A stretch of DNA of 55,863 nucleotides from Mycobacterium sp. UM_CSW (GCF_000455205.1 NZ_AUWQ01000106.1:1-55863), one strand, 5' to 3'; positions 8,785-17,815 are shown, numbered from the stretch's first letter. The notes: generated by a model not told the origin, from the letters alone. Program-made: numbers and translations.

Positions 8785-10799
8785 AGCACGGCCTCGATGG
8801 CTTCGAGGTACTCGTCGGCCATCGCCTCCACCGTGTAATGCAGGCGCATGCGCTCGTGGCCGCGCCATCCCACCGACGGCAGCGCGGCGGGGTCGGCCAA
8901 GATCTGCGCGAGGCACTCACGCCACGCCGCCACCGTGACGGGCTCGACGACGAAACCGGCCTTGCCGAAGTCCAGCATCTCCGGAACGGCGCAAATCGCC
9001 GACGCGGCAACGGGAACCGCGCGCGCCATCGCCTCCAGGATCGCCAGCGGGAACGCCTCGGAGCGACTGGGCACGCACAACAGGTCGGCCTCGGCCAGCG
9101 CGGGACCCGGCCCGGCCGACCAGCCGCGCCAGTGCACCCGGTCGCGCAGCTCGGCGGGGGTGCGAGCCTGCAACCGATCCCGGTCGGGTCCATCGCCGAA
9201 TATGGAGAGCTCCCAAGGCATGTCGGTCAGGCCACCGAGCGCATCGATCAGCAGATGCGGGTTCTTGTGCTCGACGATGCGCGAGAGCATCACCAACTGC
9301 ACCGGGTCACCGGCGGCCCGCACGCGGGGCTGCGGCTCACCCGTCACCGCCACCCCGTTGGGCGCGACGAACCGGCGCCCACCGAGCCGGTGCTGCGCGG
9401 CCAGCATGTCCCAATGGCGTTGGGCGAGGACGACGAAGCCGTCGGCGCGACGCATGGCCGCCGCCAGTGGCCGCGAGTAGATGGGGCGGTCCGGTTCCGG
9501 GGGTACGTGCGGCGCGACCAGCCAGCGCCGGTCGCGGCCGCCCGCGCGCCACAGCGTGGCGAACCCGGTCTCGGTGTTGGTGTCGCCGCTGATCAGCACC
9601 GCCGGGCCGGGTGGAACGTCGACGGCCGGTGCCCACCAGGGTTGGCGCACCACCCGCACGCTGTGCGGGACCTCCTTGATCAGCGGGCCGAACCGCTGCA
9701 TGCAGACGATGGTGACCGGGTAGCCGCGCCGATCCAATTCGGCTGCCAGCAAAGCTTTTTGGCGCTCAGCCCCGCCGTAGACCAGGCGGTTGGTGGTGAT
9801 CACGATCGCCGGCTTGCCGGTGCGCCCGGTTGCCATGTGGTTCAAGGCGCGCCGCCGTGCGTCGCGCTTCGAGCGCTGCAGCCGCTCCAACAGGGTGGTG
9901 CCGGCCAGGTACATGTCCGCGTGATGAACGCCGTCCTGGTGTTCGAGCAACAGTGCGATGTTCGCGCGCAACAGGTCGCGATTGCGGCGACGTTCCGGCG
10001 TCGAGACCTCCGCGCCGTGCGCGGCATCGGGCTCCTCCAATCGGCCCGCGGTCGCCGGATTGCCGTGGTCGACGTCGATTTCGTTGGCCAGCAGAATTCG
10101 CCAGCCCGCCGCGCTGGCGCGGGCCTGCCAATCGGTCTCTTCTCCGTAGAGGAAGAACTCCTCGTCGAAGCCGCCGACTTCGTTCCAGGCCGCACGGTTG
10201 ATGGCCAGGCAGGCGCCGCCCACATAGCCGTCGATGCTTTCCGACTCGCCGGGCTGGCGGGCGTACAGGTGCGAAATCGGCGTGCCGCGCAGCAGATCCG
10301 AATAGCCGGCGGCCGCGACCAGCGCCCGGCTCAGGGTCCGACGCCGCGTCGCGATGTCCCACCGCTCCGGGCCGGGGGCGCCGTCGTCGTGCACCATGGG
10401 CGCCACGGCGGCGACCTTCTCCTGGCGAAGCAGCTCCCGGGTCCGCGCGAGCGGCCCCTGCAAGCGGGCGTCGGCGTTCAGCAGCAGCAGGTCGGCGTCC
10501 GGCGGCGTGTGCTCGACCAGGGCGTTAAACGCCGCGGCGAAGCCGAGATTCACCGGACCCAACACCCAGTGCACCTCCGGGTGTCGGGCCGCCAGCTCCT
10601 CGCGGCCGGGATAGGTGTCGCCGCTGTTCTCGTAGACGTACACCGGCAGCTCGGGAAGGTGTTCGGCGACGCCGGCCAGGCACTGCTCCACCAGGTCGTG
10701 GCTCTTGTAGGTCACGATCATGACCACCATCGGCCGGCCGGACCTGGTGAGCGTGCCGACCGGGGGCTTGAGGTACGCACGGTCCAGTTCGCGGCTCAT
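8781..10799 (-). CDS. Two-domain GT2-GT4 fusion glycosyltransferase
   Basis: 672 residues. The first about 300 residues are a GT-A, GT2-type domain like rhamnosyltransferases (WbbL-like): VVMIVTYKSHDLVEQCL, the metal-binding acidic motif in LLLLNADARL, and the acceptor/product region FDEEFFLYGEETDWQAR. From about residue 345 a second enzyme begins: a GT-B, GT4-type domain with ITTNRLVYGGAERQKALL, LVMLSRIVEHKNPHLLIDAL, IFGDGPDRDRL and the donor signature PSRSEAFPLAILEAMA with E-x7-E. It probably adds two consecutive sugars to the repeat unit. The ATG at 10799 overlaps the flippase stop (ATGA). Upstream in-phase codons belong to the antisense of the flippase gene and are excluded. Confidence 0.88.
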   Translation of the reverse strand: MSRELDRAYLKPPVGTLTRSGRPMVVMIVTYKSHDLVEQCLAGVAEHLPELPVYVYENSGDTYPGREELAARHPEVHWVLGPVNLGFAAAFNALVEHTPPDADLLLLNADARLQGPLARTRELLRQEKVAAVAPMVHDDGAPGPERWDIATRRRTLSRALVAAAGYSDLLRGTPISHLYARQPGESESIDGYVGGACLAINRAAWNEVGGFDEEFFLYGEETDWQARASAAGWRILLANEIDVDHGNPATAGRLEEPDAAHGAEVSTPERRRNRDLLRANIALLLEHQDGVHHADMYLAGTTLLERLQRSKRDARRRALNHMATGRTGKPAIVITTNRLVYGGAERQKALLAAELDRRGYPVTIVCMQRFGPLIKEVPHSVRVVRQPWWAPAVDVPPGPAVLISGDTNTETGFATLWRAGGRDRRWLVAPHVPPEPDRPIYSRPLAAAMRRADGFVVLAQRHWDMLAAQHRLGGRRFVAPNGVAVTGEPQPRVRAAGDPVQLVMLSRIVEHKNPHLLIDALGGLTDMPWELSIFGDGPDRDRLQARTPAELRDRVHWRGWSAGPGPALAEADLLCVPSRSEAFPLAILEAMARAVPVAASAICAVPEMLDFGKAGFVVEPVTVAAWRECLAQILADPAALPSVGWRGHERMRLHYTVEAMADEYLEAIEAVL

Positions 10800-12274
10800 G
10801 CGACCACCGACCTGTGGCGCAGCGCGGCCAGTGACGACCAGCCGAACGGCCCGACCGCCGCGCTGGTGGCCAGGTACGCGGCGGCCGCGGCGGCCACCGT
10901 CAGGGCGACGTGGTGGCCCGAAAGCAGCAGTGCCACCGCGACACTGGCCGCCGTGGGGACCAGCAGCCGGAGCAGGAAAACCACCGGCGTGCGGTAGTCG
11001 CACTCGCGGCGCAGCCACCAGGTGGCCAGCACCATGCCGAACAGCTCGGTGCCCACCAACGCCAGGCCGGCGCCCACCGCGCCGAACGGCGCGTCCAGGA
11101 TTACGTTCAGCACGACATTGAACGCCAGCGTCGCGATCGACAACCGGAACAGGAACTTCTGCTGATGGCAGGCGAACAGCCCCTGGCCCAGGGTGCCGGT
11201 GACGAAACGCAAGGCCACCGCGACGAATAGCGTCGCCAGCGTCGGCGCGCCGCGTTCGACGAACTCGCGGTCGCCGAACAACTCGATCAGGGGCCGGGCC
11301 AGCAACGTGCCGATGACGGCGACCGGGACCCCCACGAAGTACATCAGCTCGACGCAGCGGCGCAGGAACTTGGCGAACGCGGCGACGTCGCGGGAAAACA
11401 GTTCGGTGGCCGTCGACAGCGTCGCCTTGAGGAAGAACATCGACACGATCAGCGTGTTGAACGCCACGGTGTAGGCCAACCCGTAGACGCCGACCTCCGA
11501 ATGCGTGCTCACCTTCGACAGGATGACGCCGTCGGTGCGCCAGTACAGGACGCCGACGACGGCCACACCGATCGGAAATGCGCTCTCCCGCAACAGGTCC
11601 GCGATCTCGCGTGGCGCGAAGATCGGCCGCAAGGAGATGTGCCGGGCCGCCGCGGTGCCCTGGATCAGCAGCTGCAGCGCCGGCGGTATCAGCTGCGCGA
11701 CCGCGAACCAGACGACGTCGGCCCGTTCGGCCACCAGGTAGCTGACCATCGCCAGCGTGCCCAGCCGGCCCAGCACGTCGGACATCGCCACGGCCGAGAA
11801 GCGGACGGTGGACAGGAACACCGGCTCGAACCGCGTCGTCATCGTCAGCATCAGCAGCTGGCCCGACAACACCACGAGCATCACCCGCACGTCGGCGTCA
11901 CGGTAGAGCAGCAGACCCGAACCCGCCGCCAGTGCCGCGAGCGGCAGGCAGTACATCAGCGAAAGTCCGCTGTTGATGCGGACGAGCCGCTCCAGGTCGC
12001 CCGTCCCGGAGGTCACCCGGCGCACGATGACGGTGCCGATGCCGAGATCGGCCAGGCTGGCCCACATTCCGACGAAGGCGACCGCGATCGTGAGCTGGCC
12101 GTAGCGCCCGGGCCCGAGGTAGTGGGCCGTCATCGCCACCGAGACGACCGAGGCCAGCATCCCCAGCGCCCGGCAGACGAGCTGGACGGAGAACGCGTGC
12201 GCGATCCGCGACCGCGGCACCGACCCTGCCGCCGGCGCCACCGGGGCCGGCTCGATCGTGGTGTCGTGCGCCAT
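10796..12274 (-). CDS. Polysaccharide flippase (Wzx/MOP superfamily)
   Basis: 492-residue polytopic protein with about 12-14 membrane segments and the sequence character of the MOP/Wzx family: an N-terminal helix with GMLASVVSVAMTAHYLGPGRYGQL and a DLGIGTVIVRR motif after TM2. Expected role: flipping the undecaprenyl/decaprenyl-linked repeat unit from the cytoplasmic to the outer face. The start ATG (12274) overlaps the initiating transferase stop and the stop overlaps the GT2-GT4 start, so it is translationally coupled on both sides. Assignment to the superfamily is firm; the transported glycan is unknown. Confidence 0.88.
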   Translation of the reverse strand: MAHDTTIEPAPVAPAAGSVPRSRIAHAFSVQLVCRALGMLASVVSVAMTAHYLGPGRYGQLTIAVAFVGMWASLADLGIGTVIVRRVTSGTGDLERLVRINSGLSLMYCLPLAALAAGSGLLLYRDADVRVMLVVLSGQLLMLTMTTRFEPVFLSTVRFSAVAMSDVLGRLGTLAMVSYLVAERADVVWFAVAQLIPPALQLLIQGTAAARHISLRPIFAPREIADLLRESAFPIGVAVVGVLYWRTDGVILSKVSTHSEVGVYGLAYTVAFNTLIVSMFFLKATLSTATELFSRDVAAFAKFLRRCVELMYFVGVPVAVIGTLLARPLIELFGDREFVERGAPTLATLFVAVALRFVTGTLGQGLFACHQQKFLFRLSIATLAFNVVLNVILDAPFGAVGAGLALVGTELFGMVLATWWLRRECDYRTPVVFLLRLLVPTAASVAVALLLSGHHVALTVAAAAAAYLATSAAVGPFGWSSLAALRHRSVVA

Positions 12275-13779
12275 CAGTACGCCCCGTCGCTACTCAGCAC
12301 GGCCTTGAGCGTCCGCGCGATGATCAGCAGGTCGCCCGTCATCGACCAGTTGTCGACATACGACAGGTCGAGCCGCACCGAGTCCTCCCACGAGAGGTCC
12401 GACCGGCCGCTGACTTGCCACAGCCCGGTCACGCCCGGCTTCACCAGCAGGCGGCGCTTGACCTCGCCGTCGTAGTTCTCGACCTCGCGCCGCAGCGGCG
12501 GCCGCGGTCCGACGACGCTCATGTCCTGCTTGAGCACGTTGATGAACTGTGGCAACTCGTCGATGCTGAACCGGCGCAGTACCTTTCCGATGGGCGTCAC
12601 CCGCGGGTCCTGGCGGATCTTGAAGAGCATGCCGCCGGCGCCCTCGTTGAGCGGCATCAGCCGTTCGACCTGGGTGTCGGCGCCATCCACCATGGTGCGG
12701 AACTTGAACATCGTGAAGGGCTTGCCGTCCAGGCCGATGCGCTCCGCCCGGTAGAAGACCGGCCCCCTGCTCGTCGCCTTGATGCCGATGGCGGCGGCGA
12801 CGAGCAGCGGCGACGTCGCGACGAGCGCGGCCAGGGCGAAGCAGAAGTCGAAGGCGCGCTTCTGAAACCGTTGGGTCCCTTCGTATTGCGGCTTGTCGAC
12901 ATGCAGCAGGGGGAATCCCGCGATCGGCTTGAGGGTCAGGCGCGCCCCGGCGACGTCCACCACCCCGGGCGCCACCACCAGGTCGACGTCCATCGTCTCC
13001 AACCGCCACATCAGGTCCCGGATCCCGTGCACGCCGAAGTGCTCGGTGCGCGTCACCGCCACCGTGTCGGCGCCACAGCCGGCGATGGCGGATACCGCGG
13101 TGGTTTCGTCCCCGAGGATCGCGATCTTGCGGCCCTGGACCGTCAGCACCTCGCCGCGCGGCGGGCCGTAGCCCGCGATGCAGACGCCGACCACCAGATA
13201 GCCGTCGTTCGGGTTGCGGATCAGCTCGTGGGCGAGGTGCGAAACGCCCGGGCGATCCCCGATCGCCAATACCAGCGATTGGTATTGCCCTTGCGCCCGT
13301 TTGCGCCAGACGTGCTTGCGCCACAGGTTGCGGCTCGCCAGCAACCCGAGGGTGCCCACGGGGAGCGCGACCGCCAGATAGCCGCGGGCCAGTTCGATCT
13401 TGGCCAGCAGCGTGACGATGGCGATGAACCCGAACGTCCAGAACGAGGCGCTGGCGATGCGCCGGTATTCGTCGATTCCTGCGCCGATGATCCGGGTGGA
13501 CCGGGTTTGGAACATCGACATCGACGAAAGCCATAGCGCGGCAAAGAGAACCGAGAACAGCGTCATGACGGGCCCTGGGTACCCGGACGTGTTCGGCGAG
13601 TCCCCGAACCGGACAAACTGGGCGAGCGCGACGGCGGCGCAGACGATCATCGAGTCGGTGACGCGCAGGCGAGCCGAGTACCGCTGCTGCCAACGGGCAA
13701 CGGCCTTGGCGCCGACCCGCGGCGCGGGCAGCACCGCAAGCGGTGCCGGGCCGGTGTCGGCTGGAAGCGTGGTCGTCAT
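12274..13779 (-). CDS. Exopolysaccharide initiating polyprenyl-phosphate sugar-phosphotransferase (WbaP/WcaJ type)
   Basis: 501 residues. The N-terminal half has four predicted membrane helices followed by a Rossmann-like cytosolic domain (GVCIAGYGPPRGEVL region), as in PglC/WbaP long forms. The C-terminal catalytic domain starts KRAFDFCFALAALVATSPLL and carries FKFRTM, the DPRVTPIGKVLRRFSIDELPQ block, MSVVGPRPP, and the VKPGVTGLWQVSGRSDLSW block, all hallmarks of bacterial sugar transferases. It moves a sugar-1-phosphate from a nucleotide sugar to polyprenyl phosphate, the first committed step of the repeat unit. ATG 13779 is used because upstream in-phase sequence is antisense to the WecG-type gene. 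Confidence 0.92.
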   Translation of the reverse strand: MTTTLPADTGPAPLAVLPAPRVGAKAVARWQQRYSARLRVTDSMIVCAAVALAQFVRFGDSPNTSGYPGPVMTLFSVLFAALWLSSMSMFQTRSTRIIGAGIDEYRRIASASFWTFGFIAIVTLLAKIELARGYLAVALPVGTLGLLASRNLWRKHVWRKRAQGQYQSLVLAIGDRPGVSHLAHELIRNPNDGYLVVGVCIAGYGPPRGEVLTVQGRKIAILGDETTAVSAIAGCGADTVAVTRTEHFGVHGIRDLMWRLETMDVDLVVAPGVVDVAGARLTLKPIAGFPLLHVDKPQYEGTQRFQKRAFDFCFALAALVATSPLLVAAAIGIKATSRGPVFYRAERIGLDGKPFTMFKFRTMVDGADTQVERLMPLNEGAGGMLFKIRQDPRVTPIGKVLRRFSIDELPQFINVLKQDMSVVGPRPPLRREVENYDGEVKRRLLVKPGVTGLWQVSGRSDLSWEDSVRLDLSYVDNWSMTGDLLIIARTLKAVLSSDGAY

Positions 13780-13796
13780 GATGGCCGTTCTCTCGG

Positions 13797-14642
13797 TTAC
13801 GCCGTCACCGATTGCGCCGCGGCGACGAGGGTTTCGGTGTTTTCGGTGGTTGGCATCCCCGCGTAGTACACGCCGGGATAACAGATCAGCTGGGCCCGCG
13901 ATGCGCGCAGCAAGGCCAGCGGCCCCTGCAACAGATACCGGCGGGCCAGGCGCTGGGGCTCGCGGGTCAACCGGTAGAACCATTCCAGGCCCGCTCGCTG
14001 CATCCAGTCCGGCGCCCGGCTGGTCATGCCGGACAGGAAGTCGATGGCGCCACCGCACGGCAGGAAAACCTTTGCGCCCGTGGCGAATCCGTGCCGGTCC
14101 ACCCACTGCTCCTGGCGTGGCTTGCCGAGGCTGACCACCAGGATGTCGGTACTCGCCGCGCGGATATCGGCGGCCAGGGCGTCGGAGTCCGATTCGATGT
14201 CGGCCGGGTCGGGCGCCCACATGCCCGATACCACCAGCGCGGGATAGTGCGCCCGCAGGCGCTGCGCCAACAGCCGATGGGTCTGGGCGCTGCCGCCGAA
14301 GAAGCCGACCCGCTGACCCGTCGACTCGGCCAACGCCAACACGGCGGGCAGCAAGTCGGCCCCGGTCACGCGCGGCCACGGCTTTGCGGTCAGCAGTTGC
14401 CCCCGCCACGCGATGGGCATGCCGTCGGCCAGCAGCAGCCATTCCAGCCGGCTCGCGGGCGTCGCGCCAAGCGAGCGAAAGTGGTGGAGGTGATCCAGGT
14501 TCACCGAGCCCACCGCCAGCCCGCCCGCCCGCGAGCGCAGGCGGGCCGAGATGATGGACAGCACCTGGTCGGTGTCGCAGCGTTCGACGACGCTCCCGCT
14601 GACGACCATGCGCACCGGGGCTGCTGAGGATTCGTGGCCCAT
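13797..14642 (-). CDS. WecG/TagA/CpsF-family glycosyltransferase (GT26)
   Basis: 281-residue cytosolic enzyme, typical length for GT26. Recognisable blocks: a VNLDHLHHFRS segment matching the family's 'tpN...v..a...' region, LLLADGMPIAW, RVTGADLLPAVL, GFFGGSAQTHRLLAQRL, and the C-terminal ILVVSLGKPRQEQWV and LPCGGAIDFLSG blocks. Family members (ManNAc or GlcA transferases) usually attach the second sugar to the lipid-linked primer, which fits its place 17 bases upstream of the initiating transferase. A 42-base gap separates it from the epimerase gene. Confidence 0.9.
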   Translation of the reverse strand: MGHESSAAPVRMVVSGSVVERCDTDQVLSIISARLRSRAGGLAVGSVNLDHLHHFRSLGATPASRLEWLLLADGMPIAWRGQLLTAKPWPRVTGADLLPAVLALAESTGQRVGFFGGSAQTHRLLAQRLRAHYPALVVSGMWAPDPADIESDSDALAADIRAASTDILVVSLGKPRQEQWVDRHGFATGAKVFLPCGGAIDFLSGMTSRAPDWMQRAGLEWFYRLTREPQRLARRYLLQGPLALLRASRAQLICYPGVYYAGMPTTENTETLVAAAQSVTA

Positions 14643-14684
14643 GGCAAACCTATCCCAGGCGCTTTCGGACCGGGCGGTACGAGG

Positions 14685-15242
14685 TCATGACGCCTCGCTC
14701 TCGGCCGCCGCCGGCTCATCCATAAAGGGCCAGCTGGCGTCCTTCTCCGACATGACGGTCACCGGCAGCGGCCATTTGATGGCGAATTCGGTTTCGTCCC
14801 AGCGGAATCCCTCTTCGCTTTCGGGCACATAGGGTCCGCTGACCTGGTACATGACCTCGGTGTCGTCGGTCAGCGTCTGGAAGCCGTGCAAGACGTAGGG
14901 CGGCAGGAACAGCGCGCGGCGGTTCTCCGCGGTCAACTCGACCATCACGTGCTTGCCGTAGGTCTGCGATTCCGGCCTGATGTCGACGGCGACGTCGGCG
15001 ATCGCCCCGCGCACGCAACGCACCAGTTTCGCCTCGGCGTGCGGGGGCGCCTGCCGGTGCAGGCCGCGCACCGTCCCCCGGGTGTAGTTGAAGCAGAGGT
15101 TGGTTTGTGCCACTTCGGAAATGAGCCCGTAGGTGAGGAATTCGTCGGCGCAGAAGGATCGAGAGAAGAAGCCGCGATGGTCGCGATGGGGTTCGATGTC
15201 GATGATCGTCACCCCGGCAACAGCCGTGGGCGTGTACTTCAC
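14685..15242 (-). CDS. dTDP-4-dehydrorhamnose 3,5-epimerase-like cupin (RmlC/NovW/StrM type)
   Basis: 185-residue cupin, the normal length of RmlC. Visible motifs: HRDHRGFFSRSF at the N-terminus, RGTVRGLHRQ with the conserved catalytic-region His, KLVRCVRGAIADVAVDIR, and FLPPYVLHGFQTL. It epimerises C3 and/or C5 of a 4-keto-6-deoxy sugar nucleotide. The core actinobacterial rml genes are not nearby, so this is an accessory paralogue serving the exopolysaccharide. GTG at 15242 gives a GTGA overlap with the SDR gene. Whether it is a 3,5-, 3- or 5-epimerase cannot be read from the sequence. Confidence 0.86.
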   Translation of the reverse strand: MKYTPTAVAGVTIIDIEPHRDHRGFFSRSFCADEFLTYGLISEVAQTNLCFNYTRGTVRGLHRQAPPHAEAKLVRCVRGAIADVAVDIRPESQTYGKHVMVELTAENRRALFLPPYVLHGFQTLTDDTEVMYQVSGPYVPESEEGFRWDETEFAIKWPLPVTVMSEKDASWPFMDEPAAAESEAS

Positions 15243-16285
15243 TGCGTCTCCTTCCAGAACAGTCGCTGGTCGACCTGCCCGGTCTTGAGCAGGTATTCGA
15301 TCTGCTTCAGGCGGGTGTGCCCGCGGCCGTGGAATGTCTCGGGATCCATTGCGATGGTTTGGAAGACGCGATGCAGTTGCGCCGCCCCGGCCGCGACGTC
15401 CCACTCGGCGCGGAAGTCGGGGAAGACCGCACGGATCTTGCCGAACGCCACCCGGTAGCTGCGGTTGTCCGCGTTGGGCGGGCCGAAAGTGAGTTCGCAG
15501 CCGGGGAACTCGGCGCTGACGGTCTCCGCGATTTCGCGCACCGTGCGGTTGTTTTCGTCGCTGCCGACGTTGACCACGAGTTTGTGCACGGTCTGCCGGT
15601 CGGCGCGCAGCGCGCACCGGATGGCCTGAGCGATGTCGAGGGCATGCACCAGCGGCCGCCACGGGGTGCCGTCGCTGGTCATCGCGATGCGATGTTCGGT
15701 CCAGGCGTAACCCGCCAGGTTGTTCAGCACGATGTCGAAGCGCATGCGGGGCGAGGCGCCGAATGCCGTTGCGTTGCGCAGGAATGCCGGCGAGAAGTCG
15801 TCGTCGGCCATCGCGGTGAGGTCCCGTTCGACCAGGGCCTTGCACTTGGCGTACGGGGTCAGCGGGTTGATGGGGCTGGTCTCATCGACCGTCCCGTCGG
15901 CGATCCCGTACACACTGCACGACGACATGTAGACGAACCGGCCGACGCCGGCGCGCTTGGCGCACTCTGCCAAATGCACGCTGCCGCGGTGGTTTACCTC
16001 GTACGTGACGTCCCCGATCAGGTCGCCGATCGGATCGTTGCTCAGCTCCGCCATGTGCACGATCGCGTCGAACCCGCGCAGGTCCGCGACGGTCACGTCG
16101 CGAATGTCCTTGATGAGGGTCAGCGCCGCCACCGGGTGGGCACTGCCGGCGAGCGGGCCCGGGCACAGCCAACCGGCCCGGTAGTAGCCGGTGTCCAAAC
16201 CGACGACGTCGTGACCGTCCTCGAGGAGCAGCGGCGCCAGGAGGCAACCGAGATAGCCCTCCGTGCCGGTGATCAGCACTCGCAT
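15239..16285 (-). CDS. NAD-dependent epimerase/dehydratase (extended SDR) for a sugar nucleotide
   Basis: 348-residue extended SDR. The Rossmann motif is LITGTEGYLG, with the acidic ribose contact in VVGLDTGYYRAG. The catalytic triad elements are MSSCSVYG and TPYAKCK (Tyr-x3-Lys). The C-terminal half has an RPLVHALDIAQAI block typical of nucleotide-sugar epimerases and reductases. It acts on the sugar nucleotide made by the gene at 16,969-17,763, as 4-epimerase, 4-ketoreductase or dehydratase; which one cannot be decided. ATG start, 24 bases after the deacetylase gene; its stop overlaps the RmlC-like GTG. Confidence 0.84.
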   Translation of the reverse strand: MRVLITGTEGYLGCLLAPLLLEDGHDVVGLDTGYYRAGWLCPGPLAGSAHPVAALTLIKDIRDVTVADLRGFDAIVHMAELSNDPIGDLIGDVTYEVNHRGSVHLAECAKRAGVGRFVYMSSCSVYGIADGTVDETSPINPLTPYAKCKALVERDLTAMADDDFSPAFLRNATAFGASPRMRFDIVLNNLAGYAWTEHRIAMTSDGTPWRPLVHALDIAQAIRCALRADRQTVHKLVVNVGSDENNRTVREIAETVSAEFPGCELTFGPPNADNRSYRVAFGKIRAVFPDFRAEWDVAAGAAQLHRVFQTIAMDPETFHGRGHTRLKQIEYLLKTGQVDQRLFWKETQ

Positions 16286-16309
16286 GGTGTCATCCCTCCC
16301 GTCGAAAGA

Positions 16310-16972
16310 TCAGTTGTCGAAATGAGCGTCGAAGGGGCTGATGACCGCCTTCTCGCCCACAAAGGCTTCGGCGTAGCGCGCCCGGCACTGGACGCCCCGG
16401 ACCCGCATCAGGCCGAGGAACGCCTCGTCGTCGAACCAGTCGCGGCCCGATTGCGACGGGTACGACTGCGCGAGCAGCTGCGCCTTCTGGTGGGCGATCT
16501 CCGTCGGGATGCCCACGTAGAGAGTGGGATTCGGCAAGTCGGACTCCCATTTGAGAATCTCGTAGCCCAGCACCAACTGCGCACGGAACTCGGTCGGGAT
16601 GAGCTCGGCGACCAAGCGATGGTCCTGGTGGTAGTCGTGGCGGTGCGGACCGATCACCAGATCGGGCTGGCATTCGCGGCGGAACTGGGCAAGCTCGCGC
16701 TTCACCGCTCCCCAGTGGCCCGGCAGCTGACCGTCGGGCAGGTCGGCCACGGTCAACCGGACCTCCGAGCGCGGGAACAGCGCCGCGAAGGCGTTCTTTT
16801 CCTCTATCTCGCGTTCGGTGCCGGCGCCGGTGAGCACCAGGGCGTGCACGACGACACCCGGGTTGTGGCGGGCGATCTGCAACAGCGTCGCACCCGCACC
16901 GATGACGATGTCGTCACAGTGCGCGCCGATGACGGCAATCGAGTCGATTGCGCCGGTGTTCAGCTGGATCAT
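16310..16972 (-). CDS. PIG-L/LmbE-family deacetylase
   Basis: 220-residue zinc-dependent N-deacetylase. Metal and catalytic residues sit in the N-terminal GAHCDDIVIGAG (a variant of AHPDDE) and in GPHRHDYHQDHR, which supplies the His/Asp pair. In mycobacteria the family includes MshB and Mca; here the operon context points to removal of an acetyl group from an N-acetylated sugar intermediate. I use ATG 16972 because it overlaps the upstream stop (ATGA) like its neighbours; a GTG at 17002 would add ten residues. Confidence 0.85.
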   Translation of the reverse strand: MIQLNTGAIDSIAVIGAHCDDIVIGAGATLLQIARHNPGVVVHALVLTGAGTEREIEEKNAFAALFPRSEVRLTVADLPDGQLPGHWGAVKRELAQFRRECQPDLVIGPHRHDYHQDHRLVAELIPTEFRAQLVLGYEILKWESDLPNPTLYVGIPTEIAHQKAQLLAQSYPSQSGRDWFDDEAFLGLMRVRGVQCRARYAEAFVGEKAVISPFDAHFDN

Positions 16973-17763
16973 GCCGAACGTCTCGCAGGAGCCTGCTCCC
17001 ACACCATCCAGGGGCGGTTTCCGGTGTTGTAGTCGGCGTCGAGTTCGGCGCGTTCCTTGAACGTGTCGGCCGGTTTCCAGAAGCCGTCGTGCTGGTAGCC
17101 GAGGAGCCGGCCGGTCCCGGCGAGCGCCATGCAGGCATCGCCGACGAGGTCGCCGTTCTCCGGAATGAGGTCGAAGACCTCCTGGGTCAATACGAAGTAG
17201 CCCCCGTTCACCCAGATCGGGAATTTGGCGATCGGAGCGATCTCCTTGATGTCACCGCCGGCGGTGACGTCGACGCAGTGGAAGGACGACTGGGGTGGCA
17301 CGATCAGCATTGATGCGGCGGCGCCGCTCGTCTTGAGCCGGTCGATCATGGTGTCGAGCGGCGCGTCGGTCAGCACGTCGGCGTAGTTGGCCAGGAAGTA
17401 TTCGTCGTTCCCGAGGTACTTGCGCACCCGCCGCAGCCGCTCGCCGATCGGCGACTCCAGCCCGGTGTCGACGAAGGTGATGCTCCAGTCGGACATGTCG
17501 GAATCGAGCAGCTCGATGTGACCGGCGCGCATGACGAAGTCGTTGGACTCCATCTCGCGGTAGTTAAGGAAGAAGTCCTTGACCATGGCCTGCCCGTAGC
17601 CCAGGCACAGGATGAACTCCTTGTGCCCGAAGTGGGCGTAGTAGCGCATGACATGCCACAGCAGCGGTCGGGGTCCGACCATCTGCAGCGGCTTGGGAAC
17701 CTGGTCGCCCTCGGCGGTCCGCATTCGCATGCCGTAACCGCCACAGAAGAGCACGACTTTCAT
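16969..17763 (-). CDS. Sugar-1-phosphate nucleotidyltransferase, closest in look to glucose-1-phosphate cytidylyltransferase (RfbF)
   Basis: 264 residues. The N-terminal signature VVLFCGGYGMRMR is a variant of the L-x-GG-x-G-T-R-L loop (Met for Thr), followed by VPKPLQMVG. The stretch LLWHVMRYYAHFGHKEF and the following CLGYGQAMVKDFF are very like RfbF-type CDP-glucose synthases and less like RmlA. It activates a hexose-1-phosphate as a nucleotide sugar, the entry step for the modification cassette. It is the first gene of the run. ATG 17763 is preferred over ATG 17772 because the Shine-Dalgarno-like AAGGG lies 9 bases before 17763 but touches 17772. No matching CDP-glucose 4,6-dehydratase is in the window. 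Confidence 0.8.
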   Translation of the reverse strand: MKVVLFCGGYGMRMRTAEGDQVPKPLQMVGPRPLLWHVMRYYAHFGHKEFILCLGYGQAMVKDFFLNYREMESNDFVMRAGHIELLDSDMSDWSITFVDTGLESPIGERLRRVRKYLGNDEYFLANYADVLTDAPLDTMIDRLKTSGAAASMLIVPPQSSFHCVDVTAGGDIKEIAPIAKFPIWVNGGYFVLTQEVFDLIPENGDLVGDACMALAGTGRLLGYQHDGFWKPADTFKERAELDADYNTGNRPWMVWEQAPARRSA

Positions 17764-17815
17764 GACGCCCATCCCTTCGATAAACCGAGACCGAGTTCCC
17801 GCCTAGTGGCCAAAA

